Positions 17,895 to 25,762 of a stretch of DNA of 64,000 bases are shown here, piece after piece. The notes beneath the pieces are model-generated. The model saw only the letters and a list, made by a program, of their open reading frames with translations, was not told where the DNA came from and did no database searches. Origin of the DNA: Corallococcus coralloides DSM 2259 (GTDB lineage: Bacteria; Myxococcota; Myxococcia; Myxococcales; Myxococcaceae); assembly GCF_000255295.1 (NCBI RefSeq), contig NC_017030.1, positions 9,212,328 through 9,276,327 on the forward strand, in the 5' to 3' direction. The position numbers were made by a program, and so were the translations under genes. The stretch's first letter is position 1. Every line of letters begins with the position of its first letter.

Positions 17895-18308
17895 TCAGCC
17901 CCGGGCGGCCCGCTTCACCTGGAGGTCGTGGGCCTCCTTCAGGTACGGGCGCAGCAGCCGGAGCGTTTCGTGGCTGGGGTTGAGCACGCTCAGCCAGAAC
18001 ATGCGCGCGTAGGCCGGGTGCGGCAGGAGCACGTCCAGGTCCGTGTAGTCCACGTTCGGGTCGAGCTCCGGGAACAGCTTCTGGAAGCTCTCCTTGCTCA
18101 CGCCCAGGTTCAGCCGGAACACACCGTCGCGGTCCAGCTCCGAGTGATGGTCGAACTCGGTGTCCCGCGTGACGATGGTCGCGAAGGGGAACTTCCGCTC
18201 GTCCCCCGCGAAGAAGAAGAGGTCAGGCGTAGAGGTGTCCACGTGCACGTCCCTGAACGCGTCCTGGATGTACTCCGCCAGCGCTTCCAGGCTGATGGCT
18301 CCTGTCAT
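17895..18308 (-). CDS. DUF6194-like conserved protein
   Basis: 137 residues from ATG at 18306-18308, chosen because a GGAGGA ribosome-binding sequence precedes it. It contains the conserved block PFATIVTRDTEFDHHSELDR, then GVFRLNLGVSKESFQKLFP and DVLLPHPAYARMFWLSVLNPS. These match my memory of a family of small cytosolic proteins annotated as DUF6194. No catalytic residues can be named. It converges with the AttH gene (one base apart). Confidence 0.7.
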   Translation of the reverse strand: MTGAISLEALAEYIQDAFRDVHVDTSTPDLFFFAGDERKFPFATIVTRDTEFDHHSELDRDGVFRLNLGVSKESFQKLFPELDPNVDYTDLDVLLPHPAYARMFWLSVLNPSHETLRLLRPYLKEAHDLQVKRAARG

Positions 18309-18400
18309 GGCGAACTCCTCCGAGTCGTACCGGAGTCGCTCTACCACGCACGGAAACAGCCGGTCATGCTCCCCTCCCCACTTTCCCGGAGTGACCCGCG

Positions 18401-18838
18401 ATGCATGTTCCAGGGATGACCGCCGTTGCCTCACGGCTGTTGTTGGGGCTGGCCCTCGTGTTCGGGTCGGGCGTCACGGCATGTGGCGGTGATGACGGCC
18501 TGGATTGCAAGGTGGGAGAGCCGCAGTACCAGACGGACCTGTACTTCGGCCGGAACCGGGTGAACAACGAGCCCGTCAGTGAGGCCGAGTTCCAGGCCTT
18601 CGTGGACACGGTCGTCACGCCCCGCTTCCAGGACGGGCTGACCGTGTACGACGCCAACGGGCAGTACCAGCTGGAAAGCGGCGAACTGGTGCACGAGCAG
18701 AGCAAGATCATCGTGCTGCTGCACGACGGCAGCGCGGCACGCTCGGCGGACATCGAAACCATCCGCGAGGAGTACAAGAGCCAGTTCGACCAGGAGTCGG
18801 TGCTGCGCATCGACTCCCAGCCCTGCGTCGCGTTCTAG
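18401..18838 (+). CDS. DUF3574-like lipoprotein
   Basis: 145 residues. An N-terminal signal with lipobox-like GVTACGG places the lipidated Cys near residue 28. The mature domain (YQTDLYFGRNRVNNEPVSEAEFQAFVDTVVTPRFQDG, then GQYQLESGELVHEQSKIIVLL) matches the DUF3574 pattern of small periplasmic proteins. The C-terminal stretch is alpha-helical and ends DSQPCVAF. Role unknown. It converges with the next lipoprotein gene with one base between stops. Confidence 0.8.
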   Translation: MHVPGMTAVASRLLLGLALVFGSGVTACGGDDGLDCKVGEPQYQTDLYFGRNRVNNEPVSEAEFQAFVDTVVTPRFQDGLTVYDANGQYQLESGELVHEQSKIIVLLHDGSAARSADIETIREEYKSQFDQESVLRIDSQPCVAF

Positions 18839-18839
18839 A

Positions 18840-19247
18840 TCAGGGCGAGCGGTACCAATTGGCCGAGAAGCCCCCCGCCACCTCCGTGAAGGAGTCGGGT
18901 CCCGTCATCGTGATGGTCACGGGCCGGGAGGCGATGGGCGTACATACGCCCGTGCCGTACATGAGCCGCGTCCCCGTGTAGGTCCCCGAGGTGGAACCCG
19001 GCGTCAGCCCCGTCCACACCGTATCGCCTACCCGCCAGCAGCCGTCTCCACCGCTCGACATGGAACCCGAGCTGCCACTGATGCCGGCACATCCCGGCCA
19101 TCCTGACTGACACCAGTTGCCATCCAGCGGGGCGCTCAACGGAAGGACAGCGGCCTCCTGGGTCGCCAGCGTGGAGGATTCCTCCATCGCTCCACCACAG
19201 GCGGTGGCGAAGAGGGAAAGGACGACCGCGAGCGCTTGTCTTTTCAT
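18840..19247 (-). CDS. Small secreted lipoprotein, Gly/Ser-rich
   Basis: 135 residues from ATG at 19245-19247. The signal sequence ends in LFATACGG, a typical lipobox with Cys near residue 17. The mature protein has four further Cys (NWCQSGWPGCAG, DGCW, GVCTPI), suggesting disulfides, and a Gly/Ser/Thr-rich beta-type domain ending GGFSANWYRSP. No family is recognised. Confidence 0.7.
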   Translation of the reverse strand: MKRQALAVVLSLFATACGGAMEESSTLATQEAAVLPLSAPLDGNWCQSGWPGCAGISGSSGSMSSGGDGCWRVGDTVWTGLTPGSTSGTYTGTRLMYGTGVCTPIASRPVTITMTGPDSFTEVAGGFSANWYRSP

Positions 19248-19449
19248 GGGGTGTGACCTCTCAAAGGGAGTCATTGCAAGACATGAAGCCTTGCCATCCT
19301 CTTCCCCCACTCGCCCCATGACAATCATTACCAGGGAAGGACCAACATTCCTCTCACAGCGCAATCAATTCGCGTGACCCGGGTGCGGGCAAACCCTCTC
19401 GCGACGACTCATCCAGCGGTACTCCTGCGGTGAGGCTGGAAACCGCCTG

Positions 19450-19851
19450 TCAGCCCTGGAGCTGGAGGTCGGGAATGGCCGAGAGCAGCGCGGCCCACTC
19501 GGGGTCGCCCGCCATCTTCTCCGCGTGCATCGCGTGGATCTTCTCGCCCAGCGCGGGGTCGGCGTCGTCGGTCAGGGCCATGCGCCAGAGCCTCCCCACG
19601 AGCGGCAGGAAGAGCAGGTCCCCCGCGCGGTGTAAGGGATCATCGAAGTAACGGCGCAGGGCGGACAGGTCCGCGAGGCCCACGCAGTACGCGTGGGTGA
19701 AGCCGTCGGCTGGATTTCCCAGGTCCCGTCCCACGACAGAGAACGAGACCGCCTCCGACTTCGCCGTGCGAGAGATGGCCTCCAGGGCCCGAGCCCTCTC
19801 CTCCTCCGGCACACCGTCCCTGAAACGGAAACGCAGCAGGTTGATGAACAT
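19450..19851 (-). CDS. Dabb (stress-responsive alpha/beta barrel) domain protein
   Basis: 133 residues beginning MFINLLRFRFRDGVPEEERARALEAI, the usual opening of dimeric Dabb/ferredoxin-like barrels, with HAYCVGLADLSALRRYFDDPLHRAGD in the second half. The ATG is preceded after six bases by TATCGT. The gene is divergent from an HxlR regulator and the spacer contains several inverted and direct repeats, so it is the likely regulatory target. Enzymatic role unknown; Dabb proteins often act on aromatic or polyketide substrates or in stress responses. Confidence 0.8.
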   Translation of the reverse strand: MFINLLRFRFRDGVPEEERARALEAISRTAKSEAVSFSVVGRDLGNPADGFTHAYCVGLADLSALRRYFDDPLHRAGDLLFLPLVGRLWRMALTDDADPALGEKIHAMHAEKMAGDPEWAALLSAIPDLQLQG

Positions 19852-19888
19852 GCACGGACGATAGCGACGCGCCCGCGCCAGGGCAGGA

Positions 19889-19933
19889 GGTAACCTTGGG
19901 TAACCACCACAATGTGGTTTCCATCCGGTTACC
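19889..19933. promoter_or_regulatory. Operator-like cluster between Dabb and HxlR genes
   Basis: GGTAACC occurs at 19889-19895 and 19899-19905, GGTTACC (its reverse complement) at 19927-19933, and an odd-centred palindrome ACCACAATGTGGT at 19906-19918. The cluster lies in the divergent spacer and is the natural binding site for the HxlR-type regulator. Confidence 0.55.
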
Positions 19934-19950
19934 ACTCCAGGGTGAGGCCC

Positions 19951-20358
19951 ATGCTCCGCCGCCGCAAGAACAAGACGCCGCCGTTGCCGCCGCTCTGCCC
20001 TCTCACGGAGTGCATGCGGCTTCTCGGCGGCGCGTGGACCGCGAACATCGTCTGGCGCCTCAGCGGAGACCCTCGCCGCTTCAGCGAGCTGCGCTCCGAC
20101 ATCCCGCGCATCTCCGCGAAGGTGCTCAGCGCGAAGCTGCGCGCGCTGGAGGAGAACGGCGTGCTCACGCGTCACGCCGTCGCCAGCTCACCGCCGTCGG
20201 TCGAATACGCGCTGACCCCGCTGGGCCGCGAACTGCTCCCGGTCATCGACACCATCGTCCAGGTGGGGATGAAGCTTCAGCGCATGCAGGCCGCTATGCC
20301 GCGAAGCGCTCCCGGATCGCCGCGGCGCCCCCGCGCTCCAGCCACGCATCGAACGTGA
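19951..20358 (+). CDS. HxlR-family transcriptional regulator
   Basis: 135 residues from ATG 19951, preceded by an AG-rich ribosome-binding sequence; an upstream ATG at 19912 would place the operator repeats inside the gene. The winged helix is typical of HxlR: CPLTECMRLLGGAWTANIVWRLSGDPRRFSELRSDIPRISAKVLSAKLRALEENGVLTR, including the near-N-terminal Cys, followed by VEYALTPLGRELLPVI. Many HxlR proteins are one-component sensors of aldehydes, quinones or disulfide stress. The 3' end overlaps the convergent NmrA gene by 65 bases, which is unusually long. Confidence 0.9.
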   Translation: MLRRRKNKTPPLPPLCPLTECMRLLGGAWTANIVWRLSGDPRRFSELRSDIPRISAKVLSAKLRALEENGVLTRHAVASSPPSVEYALTPLGRELLPVIDTIVQVGMKLQRMQAAMPRSAPGSPRRPRAPATHRT

Positions 20359-21187
20359 GCAGCCCCGGCGCCAGCCGCCGCAGCGCCGGGATGTCCGCAC
20401 TCTCGAACACGAAGCCATCCTCGAACAGCTTCACGAGCTTGCGCAGCATCGGGCTCGCCGCAAGCACCTCTGGCGGAAACCGTGAGTAGGAGATGGACGT
20501 CCCGGTGGCCCGGCCGATCTTCTCCGCGAGCGCGTTGCCGGTGAGCGAGTCTCCCGCCAGCTCCAGCGTGGTCCCCACGTACGTGCGAGGATCCGCGAAC
20601 ACGCGCGCGGTCAGTACGCCGATGTCCTCCCCCGCGATGAACTGCATGGGCTGCTCCGGCTGGATGAAGAACTGGAGCGCCCCCCGTGTCAGGCCGAAGT
20701 CCGGCACCAGCAGCAGCTCCATGAAGGTCCCCGGCCGCACGATGGTCGCGCGAAGGCCACTGGCCCGGACGTGCTCCTCGATGCGCCACTTGGTCTCGAA
20801 GTGGTCCACGCCCGTGCCGGGACGCAGCCCCAGCACCGACGTGTAGACGAAGTGCTCTACGCCCGCCGCCTTCGCCGCGTCCGCGATGGATGTGCCGAAG
20901 CGGACCTCGTCGTCGTCCGTGACGCCGTAGCTCGCCTGTGCCGAGCTGGGCTGGATGCTGAAGACGCCGTACGCCCCCGCGACCGCACGGTCGAGCGACG
21001 CGCGGTCCCCCATGTCCCCACGCACCAACTCCACGCCCGCCGCTTCAAGCTCCCGGGCCCTGGCGCTCGCCGGGTCCCGCACGAGCGCGCGGACCCGCCA
21101 GCCGTCCTTCAACAAGGCCCGCGCCGTCGCGCCGCCCTGCTGTCCGGTCGCTCCCATCACCAACACGACTTCGCTCTTCGTCGCCAT
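20294..21187 (-). CDS. NmrA/SDR-type NAD(P)-binding protein
   Basis: 297 residues. The Rossmann motif GATGQQGGA is at about residues 12-20, followed by [28 protein letters not shown], typical of NmrA-like atypical short-chain dehydrogenases that bind NAD(P) and often act as redox sensors or reductases. Further NmrA pattern: HFVYTSVLG and FETKWRIEEHVRASGLRATIVRPGTFMEL. It is divergent from a TetR regulator with two palindromes between the starts, so it is very probably repressed by that TetR protein. Confidence 0.9.
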   Translation of the reverse strand: MATKSEVVLVMGATGQQGGATARALLKDGWRVRALVRDPASARARELEAAGVELVRGDMGDRASLDRAVAGAYGVFSIQPSSAQASYGVTDDDEVRFGTSIADAAKAAGVEHFVYTSVLGLRPGTGVDHFETKWRIEEHVRASGLRATIVRPGTFMELLLVPDFGLTRGALQFFIQPEQPMQFIAGEDIGVLTARVFADPRTYVGTTLELAGDSLTGNALAEKIGRATGTSISYSRFPPEVLAASPMLRKLVKLFEDGFVFESADIPALRRLAPGLLTFDAWLERGGAAAIRERFAA

Positions 21188-21211
21188 CGGGTCCTGCCTT
21201 TCCCTTGCTAA

Positions 21212-21251
21212 GCGGAGGGTTGCTCCGGTTGAATACGGAGCTATCCTCCGT
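21212..21251. promoter_or_regulatory. Two tandem TetR-operator palindromes
   Basis: Site 1 is GCGGAG (21212-21217), five bases, CTCCGG (21223-21228). Site 2 is ACGGAG (21235-21240), five bases, CTCCGT (21246-21251). The left arms are 23 bases apart, so the sites sit on nearly the same face of DNA. They fill the short spacer between the divergent NmrA and TetR genes, the usual place for a TetR autoregulatory operator. Confidence 0.8.
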
Positions 21252-21264
21252 TTTTCAAGTGGCG

Positions 21265-21876
21265 ATGAAGAAGCCAGACAAAGTGCCGGTAGAGGACGCG
21301 ACGGGCGGAGCCATGCGCGCGGATGCGCGGCGCAACCGGGAGCGGCTGCTCGCGGCGGCGCATGCCGTGTTCTCCGAGCGTGGCGCGGACGCGTCGCTCA
21401 ACGACGTGGCGAAGCGGGCGGAGGTCGGCATCGGCACGCTCTACCGTCACTTCGAGTCGCGGGAGGCGCTCCTCGCAGCGACGTGTGACGAGCAACTCCT
21501 GACGCTCGCGAAGGAGAGTCGCGAGCGCTCGGAGGCCCTGCCCCCGCTCGAAGCGCTGCGCGTCTTCCTGGCGGAGCTCGTGCACTCCGCGGGCATGTAC
21601 AAGGGGCTCGCGGCGTCGCTGGGCATCGTCCTCAAGAGCCACACCGCGGGCTGTGACGCGACGACGGCCGAGGGCCAGCGGCTGCTGGAGGCAGCCCAGC
21701 GCGCGGGCGAGGTGCGAGGCGACATCCTCCTGGATGACGTGGTGTGCATGGCGATGGCCATCTCCCTCGCCGCCGCGGAGAACTCCTCGGATCCCAAGCG
21801 CATCCCCCGCCTCACCGGGATGTTCTTCGACGGGCTGCGCTCCCGCCCCGAGCCCCGCGGAGCACGGCACCGCTGA
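21265..21876 (+). CDS. TetR-family transcriptional regulator
   Basis: 203 residues from ATG 21265. The N-terminal helix-turn-helix domain is canonical: RADARRNRERLLAAAHAVFSERG, ASLNDVAKRAEVGIGTLYRHFESREALLAA. The C-terminal ligand domain (about 70-195) is helical and diverged. The gene starts 14 bases after the second palindrome, consistent with autorepression, and is divergent from the NmrA-type reductase gene. The ligand is unknown. Repeat array A begins less than 100 bases after its stop. Confidence 0.92.
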   Translation: MKKPDKVPVEDATGGAMRADARRNRERLLAAAHAVFSERGADASLNDVAKRAEVGIGTLYRHFESREALLAATCDEQLLTLAKESRERSEALPPLEALRVFLAELVHSAGMYKGLAASLGIVLKSHTAGCDATTAEGQRLLEAAQRAGEVRGDILLDDVVCMAMAISLAAAENSSDPKRIPRLTGMFFDGLRSRPEPRGARHR

Positions 21877-21962
21877 CGCGAGCGGCTCTCACGGCCACGA
21901 GCCCCAGGCTCCAGATGCCTGGGACCACCGCAGCAAAGGGCCACTCCACCCAGGCCGCCGGA

Positions 21963-22312
21963 AAACGTGTCCGACTGTCCGACAAGTTCGGACCATCGCA
22001 GCAAGGAGGCCGCTCCACCAAGACTCGGAAACCTGTTCGACAGCTCGGGCTCGCCGCTTGGGGCCCCGCGTCATCCAGGCCGCAGCGAAACCTGTCCGAC
22101 TGTCCGACAGCTCGGGAGCACCGCTTGGGGCCCCGCGTCATCCAGGCCGCGGCGAAACCTGTCCGACTGTCCGACAGGTTCAGGTCGCACGCTTCGGGAC
22201 GGTCGCGCCGCCGAACCTCGGAAACCTGTCCGACTGTCCGACAGGTTTTGGAGGACCGCCGCCGGGGAGCGGCCACCCCATTCGAGCCGCGGGGACCTGT
22301 TCGACAGGCAGA
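21963..22312. repeat. Palindromic tandem array A, six units of about 67 bp
   Basis: Units start at 21963, 22029, 22088, 22155, 22222 and 22293. Each has an AAACCTGT-type palindromic core followed by a GC-rich linker resembling GGACCACCGC, then GGCC and CATCCAGGCCG elements. Units at 21963, 22088, 22155 and 22222 have the long core with TGTCCGAC twice in tandem; those at 22029 and 22293 have the short core with TTCGAC. Two adjacent linkers (from 22054 and 22121) are nearly identical at a 67-base offset, so one unit was copied recently. No gene lies here. Confidence 0.9.
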
Positions 22313-22364
22313 GCGGTTGGAGCCGTGTCGGACCGGCGGTGTACAGCTTGGAGGCCAGGGGGCT

Positions 22365-22370
22365 TAGATT
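22365..22370 (+). promoter_or_regulatory. TAGATT -10-like box
   Basis: TAGATT ends nine bases before the epimerase ATG at 22380, with no Shine-Dalgarno sequence between. A leaderless transcript is suggested. The box lies just beyond the end of array A. Confidence 0.4.
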
Positions 22371-22379
22371 GCCGGACCC

Positions 22380-23363
22380 ATGAACGTCCTCGTCACCGGG
22401 GCCACCGGCCTCATTGGCAATGCCATCGCGCAGCGGCTCGTGAAGCAGGGCGCCTCCGTCCGCGCGCTCGTGCGGGACCTGGCCCGCGCCTCGAAGCTGC
22501 TCCCGCCTTCCGTGCGGCTCATCCAGGGTGACGTCACGTCGCCGGGCACCCTGCCCGCCGCATTGCATGACGTGGAGCTCGTCTTCCACGCCGCGGGCAT
22601 GCCGGAGCAGTGGCATCGGGACGACTCCATCTTCGACCGCGTGAACCGCCAGGGCAGCGTGAACGTCCTGTCCGCCGCGCACGCCGCGAAGGTGCGCCGC
22701 GTGGTCTACACGTCCACCATGGATGTCTTCGCCGCGCCCCGGGGCGGTGAGCTGACCGAAGCGAACATCGACCCGCACCCCAAGCCCACCGTCTACGAAC
22801 GCTCCAAGCAGGAGGCCGAGCGCGCCGTGGAGGCCATCCGCCAGCAGGGCCTGGACGTCGTCTTCGTCAACCCGGCCGCCGTCTACGGCCCCAGCCCCGT
22901 GCACGTGGGGCTCAACTCCTTCTTCATCCAGTTGCTCAACAAGAAGGCCCCGCTGCTCCCGCCGGGCGGCATGTCCGTGGTCCACGTGGACGGCTGCACC
23001 GACGTGCACCTCGCCGCCGCCGAGCGCGGCGTCAACGGCGAGCGATACCTCGTCTCCGACCAGTACGTCAGCACCGCGGACCTCGCGCTCGCCATTCACC
23101 AGGCCGCCGGGGCCGGCAAGCCTCCCGCCGTCGCGCCTGTCTTCCTGATGGAGGCCCTGGCCCGTGTGTCCGCGCCGCTCGCGCGCGTGTTCCCCTTCAC
23201 GCCGCTCGTCGCGCCCGGCCAGCTGTCCTTCATGCGCTGGGAGGCGCGCGTGAACGCGGCCAAGGCCCAGCGCGAGCTGGCCTTCCGCCCCACCCCGCTC
23301 GCGGACGGCGTGGCCCACACCGTGGCCTTCCTGCGGGAGCAGGGACATATCCCCCGCGCCTGA
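22380..23363 (+). CDS. NAD-dependent epimerase/dehydratase (extended SDR)
   Basis: 327 residues. Rossmann motif VTGATGLIGNAIAQRL at about residues 5-20, RLIQGDVTSPGTL, VFHAAGMPEQWHRDD, and the SDR catalytic Tyr-Lys pair in VYERSKQEAE with the Ser/Thr in YTSTMD; VNPAAVYGPSP follows as in dihydroflavonol reductase- and cholesterol dehydrogenase-like extended SDRs. It oxidises or epimerises a sugar-, steroid- or ketone-type substrate that cannot be named. Array A occupies the region upstream, and a hairpin lies ten bases after the stop. Confidence 0.9.
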   Translation: MNVLVTGATGLIGNAIAQRLVKQGASVRALVRDLARASKLLPPSVRLIQGDVTSPGTLPAALHDVELVFHAAGMPEQWHRDDSIFDRVNRQGSVNVLSAAHAAKVRRVVYTSTMDVFAAPRGGELTEANIDPHPKPTVYERSKQEAERAVEAIRQQGLDVVFVNPAAVYGPSPVHVGLNSFFIQLLNKKAPLLPPGGMSVVHVDGCTDVHLAAAERGVNGERYLVSDQYVSTADLALAIHQAAGAGKPPAVAPVFLMEALARVSAPLARVFPFTPLVAPGQLSFMRWEARVNAAKAQRELAFRPTPLADGVAHTVAFLREQGHIPRA

Positions 23364-23372
23364 CAAGAACAT

Positions 23373-23404
23373 GGGGGGCCGTCCCACAGGGATGACGGCC
23401 CCCC
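23373..23404 (+). terminator. Strong hairpin after the epimerase gene
   Basis: GGGGGGCCGTC (23373-23383) pairs perfectly with GACGGCCCCCC (23394-23404) around a ten-base loop. There is no T-run, but the stem is very stable and starts ten bases after the stop codon. Confidence 0.75.
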
Positions 23405-23751
23405 ACGCGTGTTGCGACTTCTTGCACCAAAGTCTGGAGACGCCTTCCAAGGCAGGGAACCGGGTGGGCCATGCCTCACCCGGCCAGGGCTTTCGTTCGA
23501 TGGGCAGGCGGCCATCACCCGAATGCTCCAACCCCATGCATCCGGCTCCGCGCTGGTCCCGTAACCGCCGTGGCCGCGCCCAACCCGCTCGCCTGCCCTC
23601 CGGCCCGGGACACGGGCTTTCGCGCCCCCTGTTCGACATGGGGTGTCGACACACGGCGTAAGGCCCACCTTTCAACGCACGCGCGTCCTTCACGGGTCCG
23701 ACCCCCGTCGAGGACGCATGGGCCCCGTACCCCTCACCACGGAGTGACACC
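23405..23751. other. Intergenic stretch without a supported gene
   Basis: About 350 bases between the epimerase terminator and the next small gene. Frames here lack myxobacterial codon bias and no RNA structure stands out. The promoter of the 78-residue Arg/Gly-rich protein presumably lies at its 3' end. Confidence 0.5.
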
Positions 23752-23988
23752 ATGGCTTTGCTCTCCAACCTGCTGGGCGCGCTGGGCGCGTCTCAACGGA
23801 CTGTCTTCAAGGGCAGTGGCTGGAACCGCGGACGCAGTGCCTACGGCCGCCGTCCCATTGGCTACGGGTACCGGGGACGCAGGTCCTCCGGCGCGGGCGG
23901 CTCGCTGGGCCGGATGATTCTCGCGGGCCTGGGCGCCTACGGCCTGCGCCGCTACTTCAACAACCGCTCGCGGGTCACGAGTTACTGA
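23752..23988 (+). CDS. Small Arg/Gly/Tyr-rich protein (78 aa)
   Basis: The product begins MALLSNLLGALGASQ and is strongly basic, with Arg, Gly, Ser and Tyr: YGRRPIGYGYRGRRSSGAGG. A short hydrophobic helix (GRMILAGLGAYGLRR) lies near residue 55. No family is recognised; composition suggests nucleic-acid or membrane association. It stands alone between two hairpins. Confidence 0.6.
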   Translation: MALLSNLLGALGASQRTVFKGSGWNRGRSAYGRRPIGYGYRGRRSSGAGGSLGRMILAGLGAYGLRRYFNNRSRVTSY

Positions 23989-24016
23989 AGAGCGGGCCGC
24001 CGCGTGCGGCAGCGCC

Positions 24017-24037
24017 GGGAAGTACCGTGGACTTCCC
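24017..24037 (+). terminator. Hairpin after the Arg/Gly-rich gene
   Basis: GGGAAGT (24017-24023) pairs with ACTTCCC (24031-24037) around a seven-base loop, about 30 bases beyond the stop codon. A second GC-rich stem (GCCGC/GCGGC) lies just before it. Confidence 0.5.
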
Positions 24038-24202
24038 CCGGCAAGGCGCGCCGTCACGGCACCCCCACGCGGGCACGGGAGCGTTCCACGGACTGCTCCC
24101 GGTGCCTGACATCCCGCACGCGCCGTGGGTGCGGGCGCCTCCGCTTGGAGTAGGGTCCTCTTCCGTGTCCGGCCACTGGCCGACGAAAGAGGCTCCGAAC
24201 GC

Positions 24203-25687
24203 ATGGCGAAGGCGAAATACGTCCTGGCGCTGGACCAGGGCACCACGGGGACCCACGTCTCCATCCTCGATACCCGGTTGCAGGTGGTGGGCCGCTCCTA
24301 CAAGGAGCTGCCCCAGCACTTCCCCAAGCCGTCGTGGGTGGAGCACGACCTGATCGACATCTGGAACACCAGCGAGTGGTGCATCGCGCGCGCGCTCAAG
24401 GACGCGGGCCTCACCGGCCGCGACATCGCCGTGGTGGGCATCACCAACCAGCGGGAGACGACGGGCCTGTGGGACCGGGAGACCTCCGAGCCCCTGGCGC
24501 GCGCCATCGTCTGGCAGGACCGCCGCACCGCGGACATCTGTCAGCGGCTCAAGGCGCAAGGAGTGGAGCCCCGCGTGCGGGAGGTGACGGGCCTGGTGCT
24601 GGACCCCTACTTCTCCGGCACCAAGCTCACCTGGCTCTTCCAGCACCTCAAGGGCGCGAAGAAGCGCGCCGAGCGCGGCGACGTGTGCTTCGGCACCATG
24701 GACTCGTGGCTCGTCCACAAGCTCACCGGCGGCGTCGCCCACGTCACGGACGTGTCCAACGCCAGCCGCACGCTGCTCATGGACCTGCGCACGCTCAACT
24801 GGGATGACGAGCTGTGCTCGCTCCTGGGCGTGCCGCGCGCGTGCCTGCCGGAAATCCGGGGCAACGCGGAGGTGTACGGCACCACGCGCGGCATGCGCAG
24901 CCTGCCAGACGGCATCCTCGTCGCGGGCATGGCCGGCGACCAGCAGGCGGCCCTCTTCGGGCAGGCGTGCTTCGAGCCCGGCGAATCCAAGTGCACCTAC
25001 GGCACCGGCGCCTTCCTGCTCATGAACACCGGCACGCAGCCGGTGCGCTCCACCGCGGGGCTGCTCACCACCGTGGCGTGGAAGCTGGGCAACACCACGA
25101 ACTACGCGCTGGAGGGCAGCTCCTTCATCGCGGGCGCCGCCGTGCAGTGGCTGCGTGACGGCCTCAAGGTCATCAAGAAGGCCCCCGACGTGGAGGCGCT
25201 GGCCGCCAGCGTGAAGGACTCCGGCGACGTCGTCTTCGTCCCGGCGCTCGCGGGCCTGGGCGCGCCGCACTGGCGCCCGGAGGCGCGCGGCCTGTTCGCC
25301 GGCATCGACCGCTCCACCACCGTGGCGCACCTGGCGCGCGCGACGCTGGAGGGCGTGGCCCTTCAAATCCACGACCTGGCGGAGGCCATGCGCAAGGACA
25401 GTGGGCGGAACATCCCCGTCTTCAAGGCGGACGGCGGCGCCGCGGCCAACAACCTGCTCATGCAGTACCAGGCGGACCTCCTGGGCGTGCCGGTGGTCCG
25501 CCCGCGCAACCTGGAGACCACGTCCCTGGGCGCGGCCTTCCTGGGCGGCCTGGGTGCGGGCGTGTGGACCAGCCCGGACGCCATCCGCCGCGCGTGGAAG
25601 GCGGACAAGACCTTCAAGCCAAAGATGAAGCCGGAGGTGCGCGCGCGCCACCTGGAAAAGTGGAAGCAGGCGGTTTCGCGCGCGTGA
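24203..25687 (+). CDS. glpK: Glycerol kinase
   Basis: 494 residues, the normal GlpK length. It phosphorylates glycerol to sn-glycerol 3-phosphate with ATP. Signatures: N-terminal LALDQGTTGTHVSI (phosphate-binding loop), GITNQRETTGLWDRETSEPLARAIVWQDRR, SGTKLTWLFQ, GTMDSWLVHKLTGG, TYGTGAFLLMNTG, and the C-terminal FGGY block ADGGAAANNLLMQYQADLLGVPVVRP. The start MAKAKYVLALDQG is chosen as the extension above has no coding character. A TAGGGT box lies 46 bases upstream and a hairpin follows. No glpD or glpF is adjacent. Confidence 0.97.
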   Translation: MAKAKYVLALDQGTTGTHVSILDTRLQVVGRSYKELPQHFPKPSWVEHDLIDIWNTSEWCIARALKDAGLTGRDIAVVGITNQRETTGLWDRETSEPLARAIVWQDRRTADICQRLKAQGVEPRVREVTGLVLDPYFSGTKLTWLFQHLKGAKKRAERGDVCFGTMDSWLVHKLTGGVAHVTDVSNASRTLLMDLRTLNWDDELCSLLGVPRACLPEIRGNAEVYGTTRGMRSLPDGILVAGMAGDQQAALFGQACFEPGESKCTYGTGAFLLMNTGTQPVRSTAGLLTTVAWKLGNTTNYALEGSSFIAGAAVQWLRDGLKVIKKAPDVEALAASVKDSGDVVFVPALAGLGAPHWRPEARGLFAGIDRSTTVAHLARATLEGVALQIHDLAEAMRKDSGRNIPVFKADGGAAANNLLMQYQADLLGVPVVRPRNLETTSLGAAFLGGLGAGVWTSPDAIRRAWKADKTFKPKMKPEVRARHLEKWKQAVSRA

Positions 25688-25702
25688 AATGAGACACTGG
25701 AG

Positions 25703-25725
25703 CCCGGCGCATTGAACGCGCCGGG
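25703..25725 (+). terminator. Terminator hairpin after glpK
   Basis: CCCGGCGC (25703-25710) and GCGCCGGG (25718-25725) are perfectly complementary with loop ATTGAAC, 15 bases after the glpK stop; CTTCC follows. Confidence 0.75.
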
Positions 25726-25762
25726 GCTTCCATCGGGCGGGGGAGCGGGTAGAACGGCCGCC

